From contig NZ_JAAQYM010000005.1 of NCBI RefSeq assembly GCF_012986595.1, positions 593,738 to 657,737 of the forward strand: a stretch of 64,000 nt of DNA. Direction: 5' to 3'. The notes below the pieces were generated by a model. It worked only from the letters and a program-made list of their open reading frames with translations. It was not told the DNA's origin and did no database searches. The position numbers were made by a program, and so were the translations under genes. Below, piece after piece: positions 41,771 through 50,780 of this stretch. How positions within the stretch are numbered: the stretch's first letter is position 1; every line of letters begins with the position of its first letter. This DNA is from Pseudomonas koreensis (lineage in GTDB: Bacteria > Pseudomonadota > Gammaproteobacteria > Pseudomonadales > Pseudomonadaceae).

Positions 41771-42086
41771 TCGCAGGCAATTAGCGAAATTTCACTCAGC
41801 AATTATCACCATTCGTGACAGCCGCGACGCAGGAAGCGTCGAGCATCCCGCTTATACTAGCGGCCGCCTCAAACCTGCACCGACAACCGGCCAGGACAGA
41901 ATCAGCCCGGTTTTTCCCGGGCCGGGCCTGCGCAGCGCAAGCGCTCCGGACCCACCAGTGACGGGTGCGGCACCACCGGCTGGCCTCGCTCCGGTTGATG
42001 GCGTTTTACGCGTCTTGGCCGACGACACATTACTGGTCAAGATGTCTTCGAGCAGTAGACGATACGATTCAACAGGGAGTGAATAC
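41771..42086. other. 316-bp gap between the LysR and ArsR-like genes
   Basis: Contains the hairpin GCCCGG/CCGGGC around TTTTTC near 41906-41925, GC-rich, and some direct repeats of CCGG. It stays open in the frame of the downstream gene but lacks a ribosome site and reads like a non-protein sequence. Possible leader. Confidence 0.4.
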
Positions 42087-42818
42087 ATGGAACATGCACC
42101 TTGCATCAGCCAGATCGCCACGCTGCTGGCCGACCCCAAGCGCAGTGCGATGATGTGGGCATTGATGGATGGCTCGGCCCGTCAGACCGAGGAGCTGGCG
42201 CTGCTGGCAGGCTTGTCGCCATCGTCGGCCAGTGCGCATCTGGGGCGTTTGTCCGCCGGTGGCCTGTTGAAAGTCGAGGCTCGCGGGCGCAAGCGTTTTT
42301 TCCGTCTGGCCGCCCCGGAGATCGCCACCGCCATCGAAGCGCTGGCCAGTGCCACGCTCGCCAGTGCTCCGCGCGACATTCCTCACGTATTCAAGCGCTC
42401 GACCCCGATCGCCCGTTCTCAGGCCGCACCGTCTTCGCTGCTGCGCGCGCGTTTTTGCGATGACCATTTGGGTGGCACGCTGGCCGCTGATCTGTACCAG
42501 CGCCTGCTCGATGCCGGCTGGATCGAACAGATCGAACAGCGCGTGGTGGTGACACTCAAGGGGTCGACACAACTGGCGAACCGCGGCGTATTCATCCAGG
42601 CCCTGGCCCATCGCAAGGCCCAGGTGGCGTGCGCCTGTCCGGACTGGAGCGAGCGGCGTCCGCACCTGGGCGGCGCGCTCGGAGCCGCGTTGTTGCAGCT
42701 GTTCATGCAATCCGGCTGGCTGACGCTGCCCAAGGACTCGCGTGCCTTGCAGGTCACCCCGGCCGGGCAGCGCGAGATTCACCGTTTCGCCACGGAAACC
42801 GAGCTGGAATTGGCGTAA
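42087..42818 (+). CDS. ArsR-type winged-helix regulator
   Basis: A 243-residue regulator. The N-terminal ArsR HTH is ISQIATLLADPKRSAMMWALMDGSARQTEELALLAGLSPSSASAHLGRLSAGGLLKVEARGRKRFFRL. A C-terminal region carries a Cys-rich motif, ACACPDWSERRPHLGGALGAALL. AGGGAG seven bases before the ATG. The following MFS gene (118 bp away) is in the same direction and is a likely target or partner. Longer than the usual 100-residue ArsR proteins, so it has an additional effector domain of unknown ligand. Confidence 0.85.
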   Translation: MEHAPCISQIATLLADPKRSAMMWALMDGSARQTEELALLAGLSPSSASAHLGRLSAGGLLKVEARGRKRFFRLAAPEIATAIEALASATLASAPRDIPHVFKRSTPIARSQAAPSSLLRARFCDDHLGGTLAADLYQRLLDAGWIEQIEQRVVVTLKGSTQLANRGVFIQALAHRKAQVACACPDWSERRPHLGGALGAALLQLFMQSGWLTLPKDSRALQVTPAGQREIHRFATETELELA

Positions 42819-42936
42819 CAGAGCCTTCGCCGGGCGTCGGCGTCGCCAGTGACTGCGAACAGGTCGTATCCAGAAAAAGCGCCGGGCCGTTATCGCGCAC
42901 ACTCGATCCGCACACATTGCGGAGGGGGAGCTGGGC

Positions 42937-44319
42937 ATGGATACGCGAAACTTCAGTGCGGCAGAACGACTGGAGCGCCTGCCGCTCAGCGGTTATCACC
43001 GGGTCATTTTCATCATCATTGCCCTGGCGTTCTTTTTCGACTCCATGGACCTGGCGATGATGACGTTCCTGCTCGGCTCGATCAAAAGCGAATTCGGCCT
43101 GAGCAGTGCCCAGGCCGGCTTGCTCGCCAGTTCGAGTTTTTTCGGCATGGTGCTGGGGGCATCGCTGTCGGGCATGCTCGCCGACCGCTTCGGACGCAAA
43201 CCGGTGTTCCAGTGGAGCATCGTCCTGTGGGGCGTGGCCAGTTACCTGTGTTCGACCGCGCAAACGGTCGAAAGCCTGACGCTGTTCCGCATCCTGCTGG
43301 GGATCGGCATGGGCATGGAGTTCCCGATCGCGCAGTCGATGCTCTCCGAGCTGATCCCGGCGCAGCGTCGCGGGCGCTACATCGCGTTGATGGACGGTTT
43401 CTGGCCGCTGGGTTTTGTCGCGGCCGGGGTGTTGTCCTACTTCCTGTTGCCGCTGATTGGCTGGCGCGACATCTTTCTGGTGTTGGCGGTACCGGCGGTC
43501 TTCGTGCTGGCGATCCGGTTCTTCATCCCCGAGTCGCCCCGCTGGCTGGAGCAGGCCGGGCGGCACGAGGCGGCGGACAAGGTCCTGAGCGCGATCGAAC
43601 AGCGCGTGCGCACATCCCTCGGGGTCGCGACATTGCCTGAGCCGCTGCGCTTGCCGCGGACGGTGACGCCACCGGGCAACTTCTTCTCGGCCCTCAAGCA
43701 GATCTGGTCGCCGCAATACCGCCAGCGCACCACGATGATCTGGAGCCTGTGGTTCTTTGCCTTGCTCGGTTTCTACGGACTGACGTCATGGCTCAGTGCG
43801 TTGCTGCAACAGTCGGGTTTCGCCGTGACTCAGTCGGTGTATTACACCGTGCTGATTTCCCTGGGCGGGATTCCCGGTTTCCTGATGGCGGCGTGGCTGG
43901 TCGAGCGCTGGGGGCGCAAACCGGTGTGTATCGTGACCTTGCTCGGCGGTGGGGTGATGGCGTTTCTGTATGGTCAGAGTGCGGTGTTCGGCGGCAACGT
44001 CGCGTTGCTGATCGGCACCGGGCTGTTGATGCAGTTTTTCCTGTTCGGCATGTGGGCGGTGCTCTACACCTACACGCCGGAGTTGTACCCGACCTCGGCA
44101 CGGGCCACAGGCTCGGGCTTCGCCTCGGCGATTGGCCGTGTCGGCTCGTTGCTCGGACCGCTGGTGACCGGGCTGGTGTTCCCGATTACCGGGCAGGGCG
44201 GGGTGTTCGCCTTGGGCGCGTTGTGTTTCGCGATTGCGGCGGGGGTGGTGTGGCTGTTCGGGATGGAGACGCGGGGCAAGACGCTGGAGGAGCTGACTGA
44301 AACCCAAACCATCGGCTAA
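42937..44319 (+). CDS. MFS transporter, sugar/aromatic acid porter type
   Basis: A 460-residue carrier with twelve predicted helices. MDLAMMTFLLGSIKSEF, then GMLADRFGRKPVFQWS (motif A) and ESPRWLEQAGRHEAADKVL before the central loop, and the C-terminal ARATGSGFASAIGRVGSLLGPLVTG. This is the SP/AAHS layout seen in benzoate, vanillate or nicotinate carriers. Substrate is not identified. GGAGGGGGAG lies ahead of the ATG. Placed 118 bp after the ArsR-like gene. Confidence 0.9.
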   Translation: MDTRNFSAAERLERLPLSGYHRVIFIIIALAFFFDSMDLAMMTFLLGSIKSEFGLSSAQAGLLASSSFFGMVLGASLSGMLADRFGRKPVFQWSIVLWGVASYLCSTAQTVESLTLFRILLGIGMGMEFPIAQSMLSELIPAQRRGRYIALMDGFWPLGFVAAGVLSYFLLPLIGWRDIFLVLAVPAVFVLAIRFFIPESPRWLEQAGRHEAADKVLSAIEQRVRTSLGVATLPEPLRLPRTVTPPGNFFSALKQIWSPQYRQRTTMIWSLWFFALLGFYGLTSWLSALLQQSGFAVTQSVYYTVLISLGGIPGFLMAAWLVERWGRKPVCIVTLLGGGVMAFLYGQSAVFGGNVALLIGTGLLMQFFLFGMWAVLYTYTPELYPTSARATGSGFASAIGRVGSLLGPLVTGLVFPITGQGGVFALGALCFAIAAGVVWLFGMETRGKTLEELTETQTIG

Positions 44320-44331
44320 CACCGATCCAAT

Positions 44332-44418
44332 GTAGGAGTGAGCCTGCTTGCGATAGCGGTCTGTCAGGTAACACATCGGTGTCTGACACTCCGCTATCGC
44401 GAGCAGGCTCACTCCTAC
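44332..44418. repeat. REP doublet, family A variant
   Basis: GTAGGAGTGAGCCTGCTTGCGA and inverted partner between the convergent MFS and adenine deaminase genes. Confidence 0.88.
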
Positions 44419-44437
44419 AAAGGTTTTGCGCTTTTGC

Positions 44438-45391
44438 TTACGGTTTTACCAGGCGCGCATCCAGGCTGTTCTGCGCCAGGCGCTTGGCCTGATCCTGGGT
44501 CATGCCCAAATGTTCGTACAGCGCGTGGAAGTTCTCGGTGACGTAGCCGCCGAAGTACGCCGGGTCATCGGAGTTCACCGTGACTTTCACGCCACGCTCG
44601 AGCATGTCGAGGATGTTGTGCTGCGCCATGTGATCGAACACGCAGAGCTTGGTGTTCGACAGCGGGCACACGGTCAGCGGGATCTGCTCGTCGATGATCC
44701 GTTGCATCAGGCGCTCGTCTTCGATGGCACGCACGCCATGGTCGATACGCTGGATTTTCAGCAGGTCGATGGCTTCCCAGATGTACTCCGGCGGGCCTTC
44801 TTCACCGGCGTGGGCGACGGTCAGGAAGCCTTCGTGGCGAGCGCGATCGAACACACGCTGGAACTTGCTCGGCGGGTGGCCCATCTCGGAACTGTCCAGA
44901 CCGACAGCGACAAACGCGTCACGGAACGGCAGCGCCTGATCGAGGGTTTTCTGTGCTTCGTCTTCGCTCAGGTGGCGCAGGAAGCTCAGGATCAGACCGC
45001 TGGTGATGCCCAGTTGCTGCTCGCCGTCCTTCAGCGCGGCGGCAATGCCGTTGAGCACCACTTCGAACGGGATGCCCCGGTCGGTGTGAGTCTGCGGGTC
45101 GAAGAACGGTTCGGTGTGAATCACGTTCTGTTCTTTGCAGCGCAGCAGGTAGGCCCAGGTCAGGTCGTAGAAATCCTGCGAGGTGCGCAGCACGTCGGCG
45201 CCCTGGTAATACAGGTCGAGGAATTCCTGCAGGTTGTTGAAGGCGTAAGCCTTGCGCAGGGTTTCGACGTCGCTCCACGGCAGGGCGATCTTGTTGCGTT
45301 CGGCCAGGGCGAACAGCAGCTCGGGCTCCAGCGAGCCTTCCAGGTGCAAGTGCAGTTCAGCCTTGGGCAAGGCGTTGAGCCAGTCGTACAT
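44438..45391 (-). CDS. Adenine deaminase (adenosine-deaminase family)
   Basis: A 317-residue amidohydrolase of the adenosine deaminase family. Metal ligands: HLHLEGSL (His14, His16), VAHAGEEG, and the catalytic NSDDPAYFGG near the C-terminus. Close relatives in P. aeruginosa (PA0148) were shown to deaminate adenine rather than adenosine. The shared NALPKAELHLHLEGSLEPELLFALA N-terminus and the purine neighbourhood make adenine the best guess. It is next to a 2OG/Fe(II) oxygenase gene on the same strand. Earlier annotation would call it adenosine deaminase (add). Confidence 0.86.
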   Translation of the reverse strand: MYDWLNALPKAELHLHLEGSLEPELLFALAERNKIALPWSDVETLRKAYAFNNLQEFLDLYYQGADVLRTSQDFYDLTWAYLLRCKEQNVIHTEPFFDPQTHTDRGIPFEVVLNGIAAALKDGEQQLGITSGLILSFLRHLSEDEAQKTLDQALPFRDAFVAVGLDSSEMGHPPSKFQRVFDRARHEGFLTVAHAGEEGPPEYIWEAIDLLKIQRIDHGVRAIEDERLMQRIIDEQIPLTVCPLSNTKLCVFDHMAQHNILDMLERGVKVTVNSDDPAYFGGYVTENFHALYEHLGMTQDQAKRLAQNSLDARLVKP

Positions 45392-45473
45392 ATGCTTTTC
45401 TCATCAGGTGCAGATGGCGGCCATTCTACAGATGCGCGCCGAAACAATTGGCAAAACCTGACCAAGCGATCCG

Positions 45474-46439
45474 TCAGACCGCTTCCGGCTCACGACGATA
45501 GGCGTAGGTATCGGCGAAGCGTGAGAGCAGGAATTCGGCGCAGGTGGTCGTCGGATATTTCGCCGGGTGTTGGGCGTCCTGGCAACCGGGCAGGCATTCG
45601 ATACGCGTGTCCGGGTGCGGCTCGGCGAAGAACGGCATCGAGTAACGATCCACGCCCAGCGGGCTGATCACCCGGTGCGGCGTCGAGCGATAACGGTCGT
45701 TGCTCCAGCGCGCCATCATGTCGCCGAGGTTGACCACGAAGGTGCCGTCAATCGGCGGCGCATCGATCCATTGGCCATTGACGTTCTTCACCTGCAGACC
45801 GCCTGCGCTGTCCTGATACAGCAGGGTGATGCAGCCGTAATCGGTGTGCGCCCCGGCGCCTTGCTGCTCGGCGCTGCTGGCGGTGTGGCGCGGCGGGTAG
45901 TGGATCAGGCGCAGCACGCTGACCGGCTCAACGAAGCGCGAGTCGAAGAAATCGCGCTCAATGTCCAGCGCAATTGTCATCGCCCGCAGCAGGGTTTGCG
46001 CGAGGGCCTGCATGTCGAGGTAGTGCTGCTCCATCAGCGCCTCCCAGCCTGCCTGCGCCGGATGGCGATTGGGCCCGCGCAGCGGTTTTTCCGCGAGCAC
46101 CTCGGGATGTTCCGCCGGCAGGTGCAGGCCCATGTCGAAGGTTTCTTTGAGGTCGCTGGGTTTGCTCGGGTCGAGCTGCTCGGTGGCAATGGCGCCGTAG
46201 CCGCGATGGTGGCGGGTCTGGGTGATGTCGATCTGGAGTTTTTCTTCTGCCGGTAGCGCGAAGAAGCGTTGCGCGTGATCGAGCAGGGCGGCGATGCGTT
46301 GCGCGCCGATCGGATGGCCCTTGATGTAGAAGAAGCCCCATTCGCGACAGGCCAGGTCGATTTGCGCGGCGACGGCGGGCCAGGCGTTTTGGTTGTCGGT
46401 GTAGAGCGGGGCGATGTCGATGATCGGAAGTTGATCCAT
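45474..46439 (-). CDS. Isopenicillin-N-synthase-like 2OG/Fe(II) oxygenase
   Basis: A 321-residue 2-oxoglutarate/Fe(II)-dependent dioxygenase of the IPNS family. The ferrous site is HTDYG ... TPHRV, with the 2OG-binding Arg expected in the RYSMPFF region. The N-terminal DIOX_N-like part starts MDQLPIIDIAPLY. AAGGA six bases before the ATG at 46439. The substrate is unknown. Gene order between adenine deaminase and a purine-binding protein suggests a nitrogenous base or N-alkyl-purine, which is inference. Confidence 0.87.
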   Translation of the reverse strand: MDQLPIIDIAPLYTDNQNAWPAVAAQIDLACREWGFFYIKGHPIGAQRIAALLDHAQRFFALPAEEKLQIDITQTRHHRGYGAIATEQLDPSKPSDLKETFDMGLHLPAEHPEVLAEKPLRGPNRHPAQAGWEALMEQHYLDMQALAQTLLRAMTIALDIERDFFDSRFVEPVSVLRLIHYPPRHTASSAEQQGAGAHTDYGCITLLYQDSAGGLQVKNVNGQWIDAPPIDGTFVVNLGDMMARWSNDRYRSTPHRVISPLGVDRYSMPFFAEPHPDTRIECLPGCQDAQHPAKYPTTTCAEFLLSRFADTYAYRREPEAV

Positions 46440-46470
46440 ACACAATCCTTGAACACGCTGAAGATCAAAT

Positions 46471-46558
46471 GTAGGAGTGAGCCTGCTCGCGATAGCGGTG
46501 TATCAGGCAACACTTTTGCTGAATGACACACCGCTATCGCGAGCAGGCTCACTCCTAC
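46471..46558. repeat. REP doublet, family A variant
   Basis: GTAGGAGTGAGCCTGCTCGCGA and inverted partner between the oxygenase and BMP genes, which are on the same strand. Confidence 0.9.
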
Positions 46559-46584
46559 AGGGGATTTGTGTTTTGGCTGGAGGG

Positions 46585-47658
46585 TTATTTCGGCATCTCA
46601 GCCTTCATCCCTTCCACGTAATAGTTCATCGACGCCAGTTGCGCATTGGTCGCACTCACCCCCGCCGGGATTTTCTCGACCCCGGCCTGATCTTTGATCG
46701 GCCCGGTGAACGGTTGCAGTGCGCCGCTCTTGATGTCGGCAATGATCTGCTCGGCCTCGGCTTTCACCGGGGCTGGCACCAGGTCGCTGATCGGCAGCTC
46801 AACCGTGCCTTCCTTCAGTCCGCCCCAGTAATCCTGAGACTTCCAGGTGTGGTCAATCACGCTTTGCGTGGCCTGGATGTAGTGCGGTGCCCAGTCATTG
46901 ACGATCGAAGTCAGCACCGCTTTCGGGCCGAAGTGCGCCATGTCCGAGGCGTAACCCACGGCGTATACGCCACGGCGCTCGGCAGCCTGGATCGGCGCCG
47001 GGCTGTCGGTGTGCTGGAACACCACGTCCACGCCCTGGTCGATCAGCGCGTTGGCGGCATCGGCTTCCTTGCCCGGGTCGAACCACGAGTTGACCCAAAC
47101 AACCTTGATTTCGGTGCCGGGGTTGTACTTGTTCAGGGCTAGCTGAATGGCATTGATGTCGCGGATCACTTCCGGAATCGGAAACGAGGCGACATAACCG
47201 ATCTTCTTGGTCTTGGTCATCTTCGCCGCGAGGAAGCCGCCGACATAACGACCCTCGTAGGTGCGCGCCAGGTAGGTGCCAAGATTCTTGTCCTGCTTGT
47301 AGCCGGTGGCGTGTTCGAAGGTCACCTTGGGAAACTGCTTGGCGACTTTCAGCGTCGGGTTCATGTAGCCGAACGAGGTGGTGAAGATCAGGTCGTAGTT
47401 GTCCTTGGCCATGTTGCGGATCACCCGCTCGGCGTCGGCGCCCTCGGCCACGTTCTCGACGTAATTGGTGGTGATCTGCGGGCCGAATTTCTCCGCCAGC
47501 GCCTTGCGTCCCTGTTCATGCTGATACGTCCAGCCGTGGTCGCCGATCGGGCCGATGTAGACGAAACCGACCTTCAGCGGATCGGCAGCGCTGGCGCTCA
47601 GGCTGATCCCCAGACCGATGGCGGCGCACAGCAGTTTGTGCAGCGGACGTATTTGCAT
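46585..47658 (-). CDS. BMP-family ABC substrate-binding protein (nucleoside/purine)
   Basis: A 357-residue periplasmic binding protein with signal MQIRPLHKLLCAAIGLGISLSASA and no lipobox. The BMP/PnrA fold is shown by VGFVYIGPIGDHGWTYQHEQGRKAL and VFQHTDSPAPIQAAE. Family members bind nucleosides such as guanosine, inosine and adenosine. The ABC permeases and ATPase are encoded 5 kb away (52.4-56.1 kb) in the same direction. It is the expected receptor for them. GGAG nine bases before the ATG at 47658. Name of the ligand is by family. Confidence 0.87.
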   Translation of the reverse strand: MQIRPLHKLLCAAIGLGISLSASAADPLKVGFVYIGPIGDHGWTYQHEQGRKALAEKFGPQITTNYVENVAEGADAERVIRNMAKDNYDLIFTTSFGYMNPTLKVAKQFPKVTFEHATGYKQDKNLGTYLARTYEGRYVGGFLAAKMTKTKKIGYVASFPIPEVIRDINAIQLALNKYNPGTEIKVVWVNSWFDPGKEADAANALIDQGVDVVFQHTDSPAPIQAAERRGVYAVGYASDMAHFGPKAVLTSIVNDWAPHYIQATQSVIDHTWKSQDYWGGLKEGTVELPISDLVPAPVKAEAEQIIADIKSGALQPFTGPIKDQAGVEKIPAGVSATNAQLASMNYYVEGMKAEMPK

Positions 47659-47750
47659 GAATTCGAACTCCATTTTGTTGTGTGTGGTCAGGGCCAATGC
47701 AAATTGCTGACCAACAGGACAACAAACCGGTTTGAAATCGTGTGAAGGCC

Positions 47751-47814
47751 TTCGCGAGCAGGCTCGCTCCCACATTCGAGCGCATTCCCCTGTGGGAGCG
47801 AGCCTGCTCGCGAA
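47751..47814. repeat. REP pair, family A, inverted orientation
   Basis: TTCGCGAGCAGGCTCGCTCCCAC at 47751-47773 and GTGGGAGCGAGCCTGCTCGCGAA at 47792-47814, with only 18 bp between. The two palindromes are arranged tail to tail, the reverse of the other REPINs in this window. Confidence 0.9.
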
Positions 47815-47946
47815 GAGGCCGGTAAGGCCAATAAAAGGGCACCTGCCAAACTAGCTGCTATTCGCTGGTGCGCTAAGGTGTAACGAAACGTTAGCGCCGC
47901 GCCGCAGTCAGTAGCTCATTCGAACCTCTCGGCAAAAAGGCCCGCC

Positions 47947-49038
47947 ATGCTCACGATCCTCAAGCAAGAAAGCTTTCTGTTGCTGGCGGTGATTGCCGCG
48001 TGCATCGCCTATCCGCTGGAACACTGGATGCTCCATAGCGGGCAGGTCGTCGCGCTGATCTGCGGTCTGGTGCTGATCGCCTTCATCGTCGCCGCGTCGA
48101 TGCGCGTCGCCCATTACGCCGAACTGCTCGCGGAAAAAGTCGGCGACCCCTACGGCACGATGATCCTGACCCTCGCCGCGGTGCTGGTGGAAGTGGTGAT
48201 CCTGGCGATCATGATGAGCAACGAAGCCTCGGCCACGCTGGTGCGTGACACGATCTATTCGGCGGTGATGCTCGACATCAACGGCATCCTCGGCCTCGCC
48301 GCGCTGATGGGCGGACTCAAGCATGGCGAACAGTCGTACAACGATGATTCGGCGCGCAGCTACAGCGTGATGATCCTTACCGCCATGGGCGTGTCGATGG
48401 TGGTGCCGGAGTTCATTCCGGCGGCCAACTGGAAGATTTATTCGGCGTTCACCATCGGTGCGATGGTGGTGCTTTATGCGTTGTTCCTGCGTATGCAGGT
48501 CGGGCCGCACAGCTATTTTTTCAGCTACAGCTACCCGGACAAACGGCGCAAGAAGGAACCGCAGGACGCGCAGGCGAAAGCACCGAGCATCGGCCTGTCC
48601 ATCGGCATTCTGGTGTTTGGCATTGTGGTGATCGGCGCATTGGCCGAGGTGATGTCGAAGACCCTCGATCTGGGTCTGGAAGGCACGGGCGCACCGCCGG
48701 TGATCACGGCGATCCTAGTGGCGGCGATTTCCGCGGCGCCGGAAATTCTCACCGCGTTGCGCGCAGCCTTGGCCAACCGCATGCAATCGGTGGTGAACAT
48801 TGCGATGGGCGCGTCACTGTCGACCGTGATCCTGACCGTGCCAGTCATGGAAGCGATGGCGCTGTATACCGGTCAACCGTTCCAGATGGCGATGACCCCG
48901 GTGCAGACGGTGATGATCTTCATCACGCTGATCGTCAGTGCGATCAACCTGAATGACGGCGAGACCAATGCCATCGAAGGGATGACCCACTTTGTGCTGT
49001 TTGCGACGTTCATCATGCTGTCGCTGCTGGGCCTCTAG
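47947..49038 (+). CDS. chaA: Calcium/proton antiporter, ChaA-like
   Basis: A 363-residue CaCA-family exchanger with about ten to eleven hydrophobic segments in two halves. The first half carries VGDPYGTMILTLAAVLVEVVIL, the counterpart of the ChaA GEPYGSLILSLSVVILEV. The second half has APPVITAILVAAISAAPEILTALRAA and a central acidic/basic loop YPDKRRKKEPQDAQAK. Exchanges Ca2+ or Na+ for H+. Inserted between BMP and 8-oxoguanine deaminase genes on the opposite strand, with REPs on both sides. AAAGG precedes the ATG. Confidence 0.9.
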   Translation: MLTILKQESFLLLAVIAACIAYPLEHWMLHSGQVVALICGLVLIAFIVAASMRVAHYAELLAEKVGDPYGTMILTLAAVLVEVVILAIMMSNEASATLVRDTIYSAVMLDINGILGLAALMGGLKHGEQSYNDDSARSYSVMILTAMGVSMVVPEFIPAANWKIYSAFTIGAMVVLYALFLRMQVGPHSYFFSYSYPDKRRKKEPQDAQAKAPSIGLSIGILVFGIVVIGALAEVMSKTLDLGLEGTGAPPVITAILVAAISAAPEILTALRAALANRMQSVVNIAMGASLSTVILTVPVMEAMALYTGQPFQMAMTPVQTVMIFITLIVSAINLNDGETNAIEGMTHFVLFATFIMLSLLGL

Positions 49039-49055
49039 ACCCACCACAAATTCTC

Positions 49056-49142
49056 TGTAGGAGCCTGCCGAAGGCTGCGATCTTTTGATTTTGATTTTCA
49101 AAAAACAAGATCAAAAGATCGCAGCCTTCGGCAGCTCCTACA
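49056..49142. repeat. REP doublet, family B
   Basis: TGTAGGAGCCTGCCGAAGGCTGCGATC and inverted partner, with a T/A-rich spacer, between the ChaA-like and deaminase genes. Confidence 0.9.
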
Positions 49143-49160
49143 GGGTTTCATCGGCGGGGA

Positions 49161-50519
49161 TCAGCTCCCGGCAATCAACTGCCGAGCCGCCTGGCTGTGA
49201 TCGGTGATCAGGCCTTTGAGGTCCAGCCCTTCAACCTGGCCGTCAACCACACGCCACTTGCCGCCAATCATCACCCGATCTGCGCGATCCGCACCGCACA
49301 ACAACAGTGCCGAGATCGGATCATGGCTGCCTGAGAAACGCAGCTCATCGAGCTTGAACAGCGCCAGATCCGCCTGCTTGCCCACCGCCAGTTCACCAAT
49401 GTCGGTACGGCCCAACAGGCTCGCCGAACCTTTGGTGGCCCAGCCGAGTACGCGTTCCGGGGTGATCTTCTCGGCGCCGTAACGCAGACGCTGGATGTAC
49501 AGCGCCTGCCGCGCTTCAAGGATCATGTTCGACGCATCGTTGGACGCCGAACCGTCCACACCCAGACCAAACAGCGCGCCGGCATCGGTCAAGTCGATGC
49601 TCGGGCAGATGCCGGAAGCCAGGCGCATGTTCGAACTCGGGCAATGGCAGATACCGGTGCCGGCCTGGCCGAGGCGGGCGATTTCGTCCGGGTTGAAATG
49701 GATGCCGTGGGCCAGCCACGTACGCGGGCCGAGCCAGCCGACGCTGTCCAGATAATCCACGGTGCGCAGGCCGAAGCGCTGCAGGCAGAAGTCTTCTTCG
49801 TCGAGGGTTTCCGCCAGGTGCGTGTGCAGGCGGACGTCGAGTTTGTTCGCCAATTCGGCGCTGGCCGACATGATTTCCGGGGTCACCGAGAACGGCGAGC
49901 ACGGCGCCAGCGCGATCTGGATTTGCGCACCGTCGCCGCGCTCGTGGTATTCGTGAATCAGGCGCTGACTGTCGTCGAGAATCACCTGGCCTTCCTGCAC
50001 GGTCTGCTGCGGTGGCAGACCGCCGTCCTTCTCGCCGAGGCTCATCGAACCGCGGGTGAGCATGGCGCGCATGCCCAGTTCGCGCACGGTTTCGACTTGC
50101 ACGTCGATGGCATTTTCCAGACCGTCCGGGAACAGATAGTGATGGTCGGCGGCGGTGGTGCAACCCGACAGCAGCAACTCAGCCAGCGCGACTTTGGTGG
50201 CGAGGGCGAGTTTTTCCGGGGTCAGCCGCGCCCACACCGGGTACAGGGTTTTCAGCCACGGGAACAACGGCTGATTGACCACCGGCGCCCAGGCGCGCGT
50301 CAGGGTTTGATAGAAATGATGGTGGGTGTTGATCAGGCCCGGCAGGATCACATGCTCGCGGGCATCGAACACTTCATTGCACGGCGCGGACGGTTGCTGA
50401 CCGGCTGCCAGCACTTCGACGATGACACCGTCTTGCAGCACCAGACCGCCACGGGCATCGAGCACATTGGCCGTGAAAATGGCGAGGGGATTTTTTAACC
50501 AGGTACGGGTCGCAGGCAT
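49161..50519 (-). CDS. 8-oxoguanine deaminase
   Basis: A 452-residue cog0402-type amidohydrolase. Metal-binding NTHHHFYQTLTRAWAPVVN, the second ligand set THLAETLDEEDF, AHGIHFNPDEI, and the late GVDGSASND. Length and motifs match the 8-oxoguanine deaminase subfamily (PA0142 type), which turns 8-oxoguanine into urate, rather than guanine deaminase. The start is ATG 50519. Next gene in the direction of transcription is the divergent ChaA, so this is a single-gene unit within the purine cluster. Confidence 0.89.
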   Translation of the reverse strand: MPATRTWLKNPLAIFTANVLDARGGLVLQDGVIVEVLAAGQQPSAPCNEVFDAREHVILPGLINTHHHFYQTLTRAWAPVVNQPLFPWLKTLYPVWARLTPEKLALATKVALAELLLSGCTTAADHHYLFPDGLENAIDVQVETVRELGMRAMLTRGSMSLGEKDGGLPPQQTVQEGQVILDDSQRLIHEYHERGDGAQIQIALAPCSPFSVTPEIMSASAELANKLDVRLHTHLAETLDEEDFCLQRFGLRTVDYLDSVGWLGPRTWLAHGIHFNPDEIARLGQAGTGICHCPSSNMRLASGICPSIDLTDAGALFGLGVDGSASNDASNMILEARQALYIQRLRYGAEKITPERVLGWATKGSASLLGRTDIGELAVGKQADLALFKLDELRFSGSHDPISALLLCGADRADRVMIGGKWRVVDGQVEGLDLKGLITDHSQAARQLIAGS

Positions 50520-50670
50520 TGTGGCCGGCTCCTCTGAAAGTGGGTTCAGGGTTGCCAGCTCAGTGTTGCCCTGTCTGCTGATCCAGGGTCGCCGCGAAGG
50601 ACGAGGTGCGCAGTTTCAAACAAATCGCCGGATCGGGCAAGCCCGACCCGACAGCCAACGCATCACTCCC

Positions 50671-50749
50671 TGTAGGAGCTGCCGAAGGCTGCGATCTTTT
50701 GATCTTGAAAAAACAAATCAAAAGATCGCAGCCTTCGGCAGCTCCTACA
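50671..50749. repeat. REP doublet, family B
   Basis: TGTAGGAGCTGCCGAAGGCTGCGATC and inverted partner in the gap before the SDR gene. Confidence 0.92.
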
Positions 50750-50780
50750 GGTATGTGGGGATTTCAGAGGTCTTGTGTGC

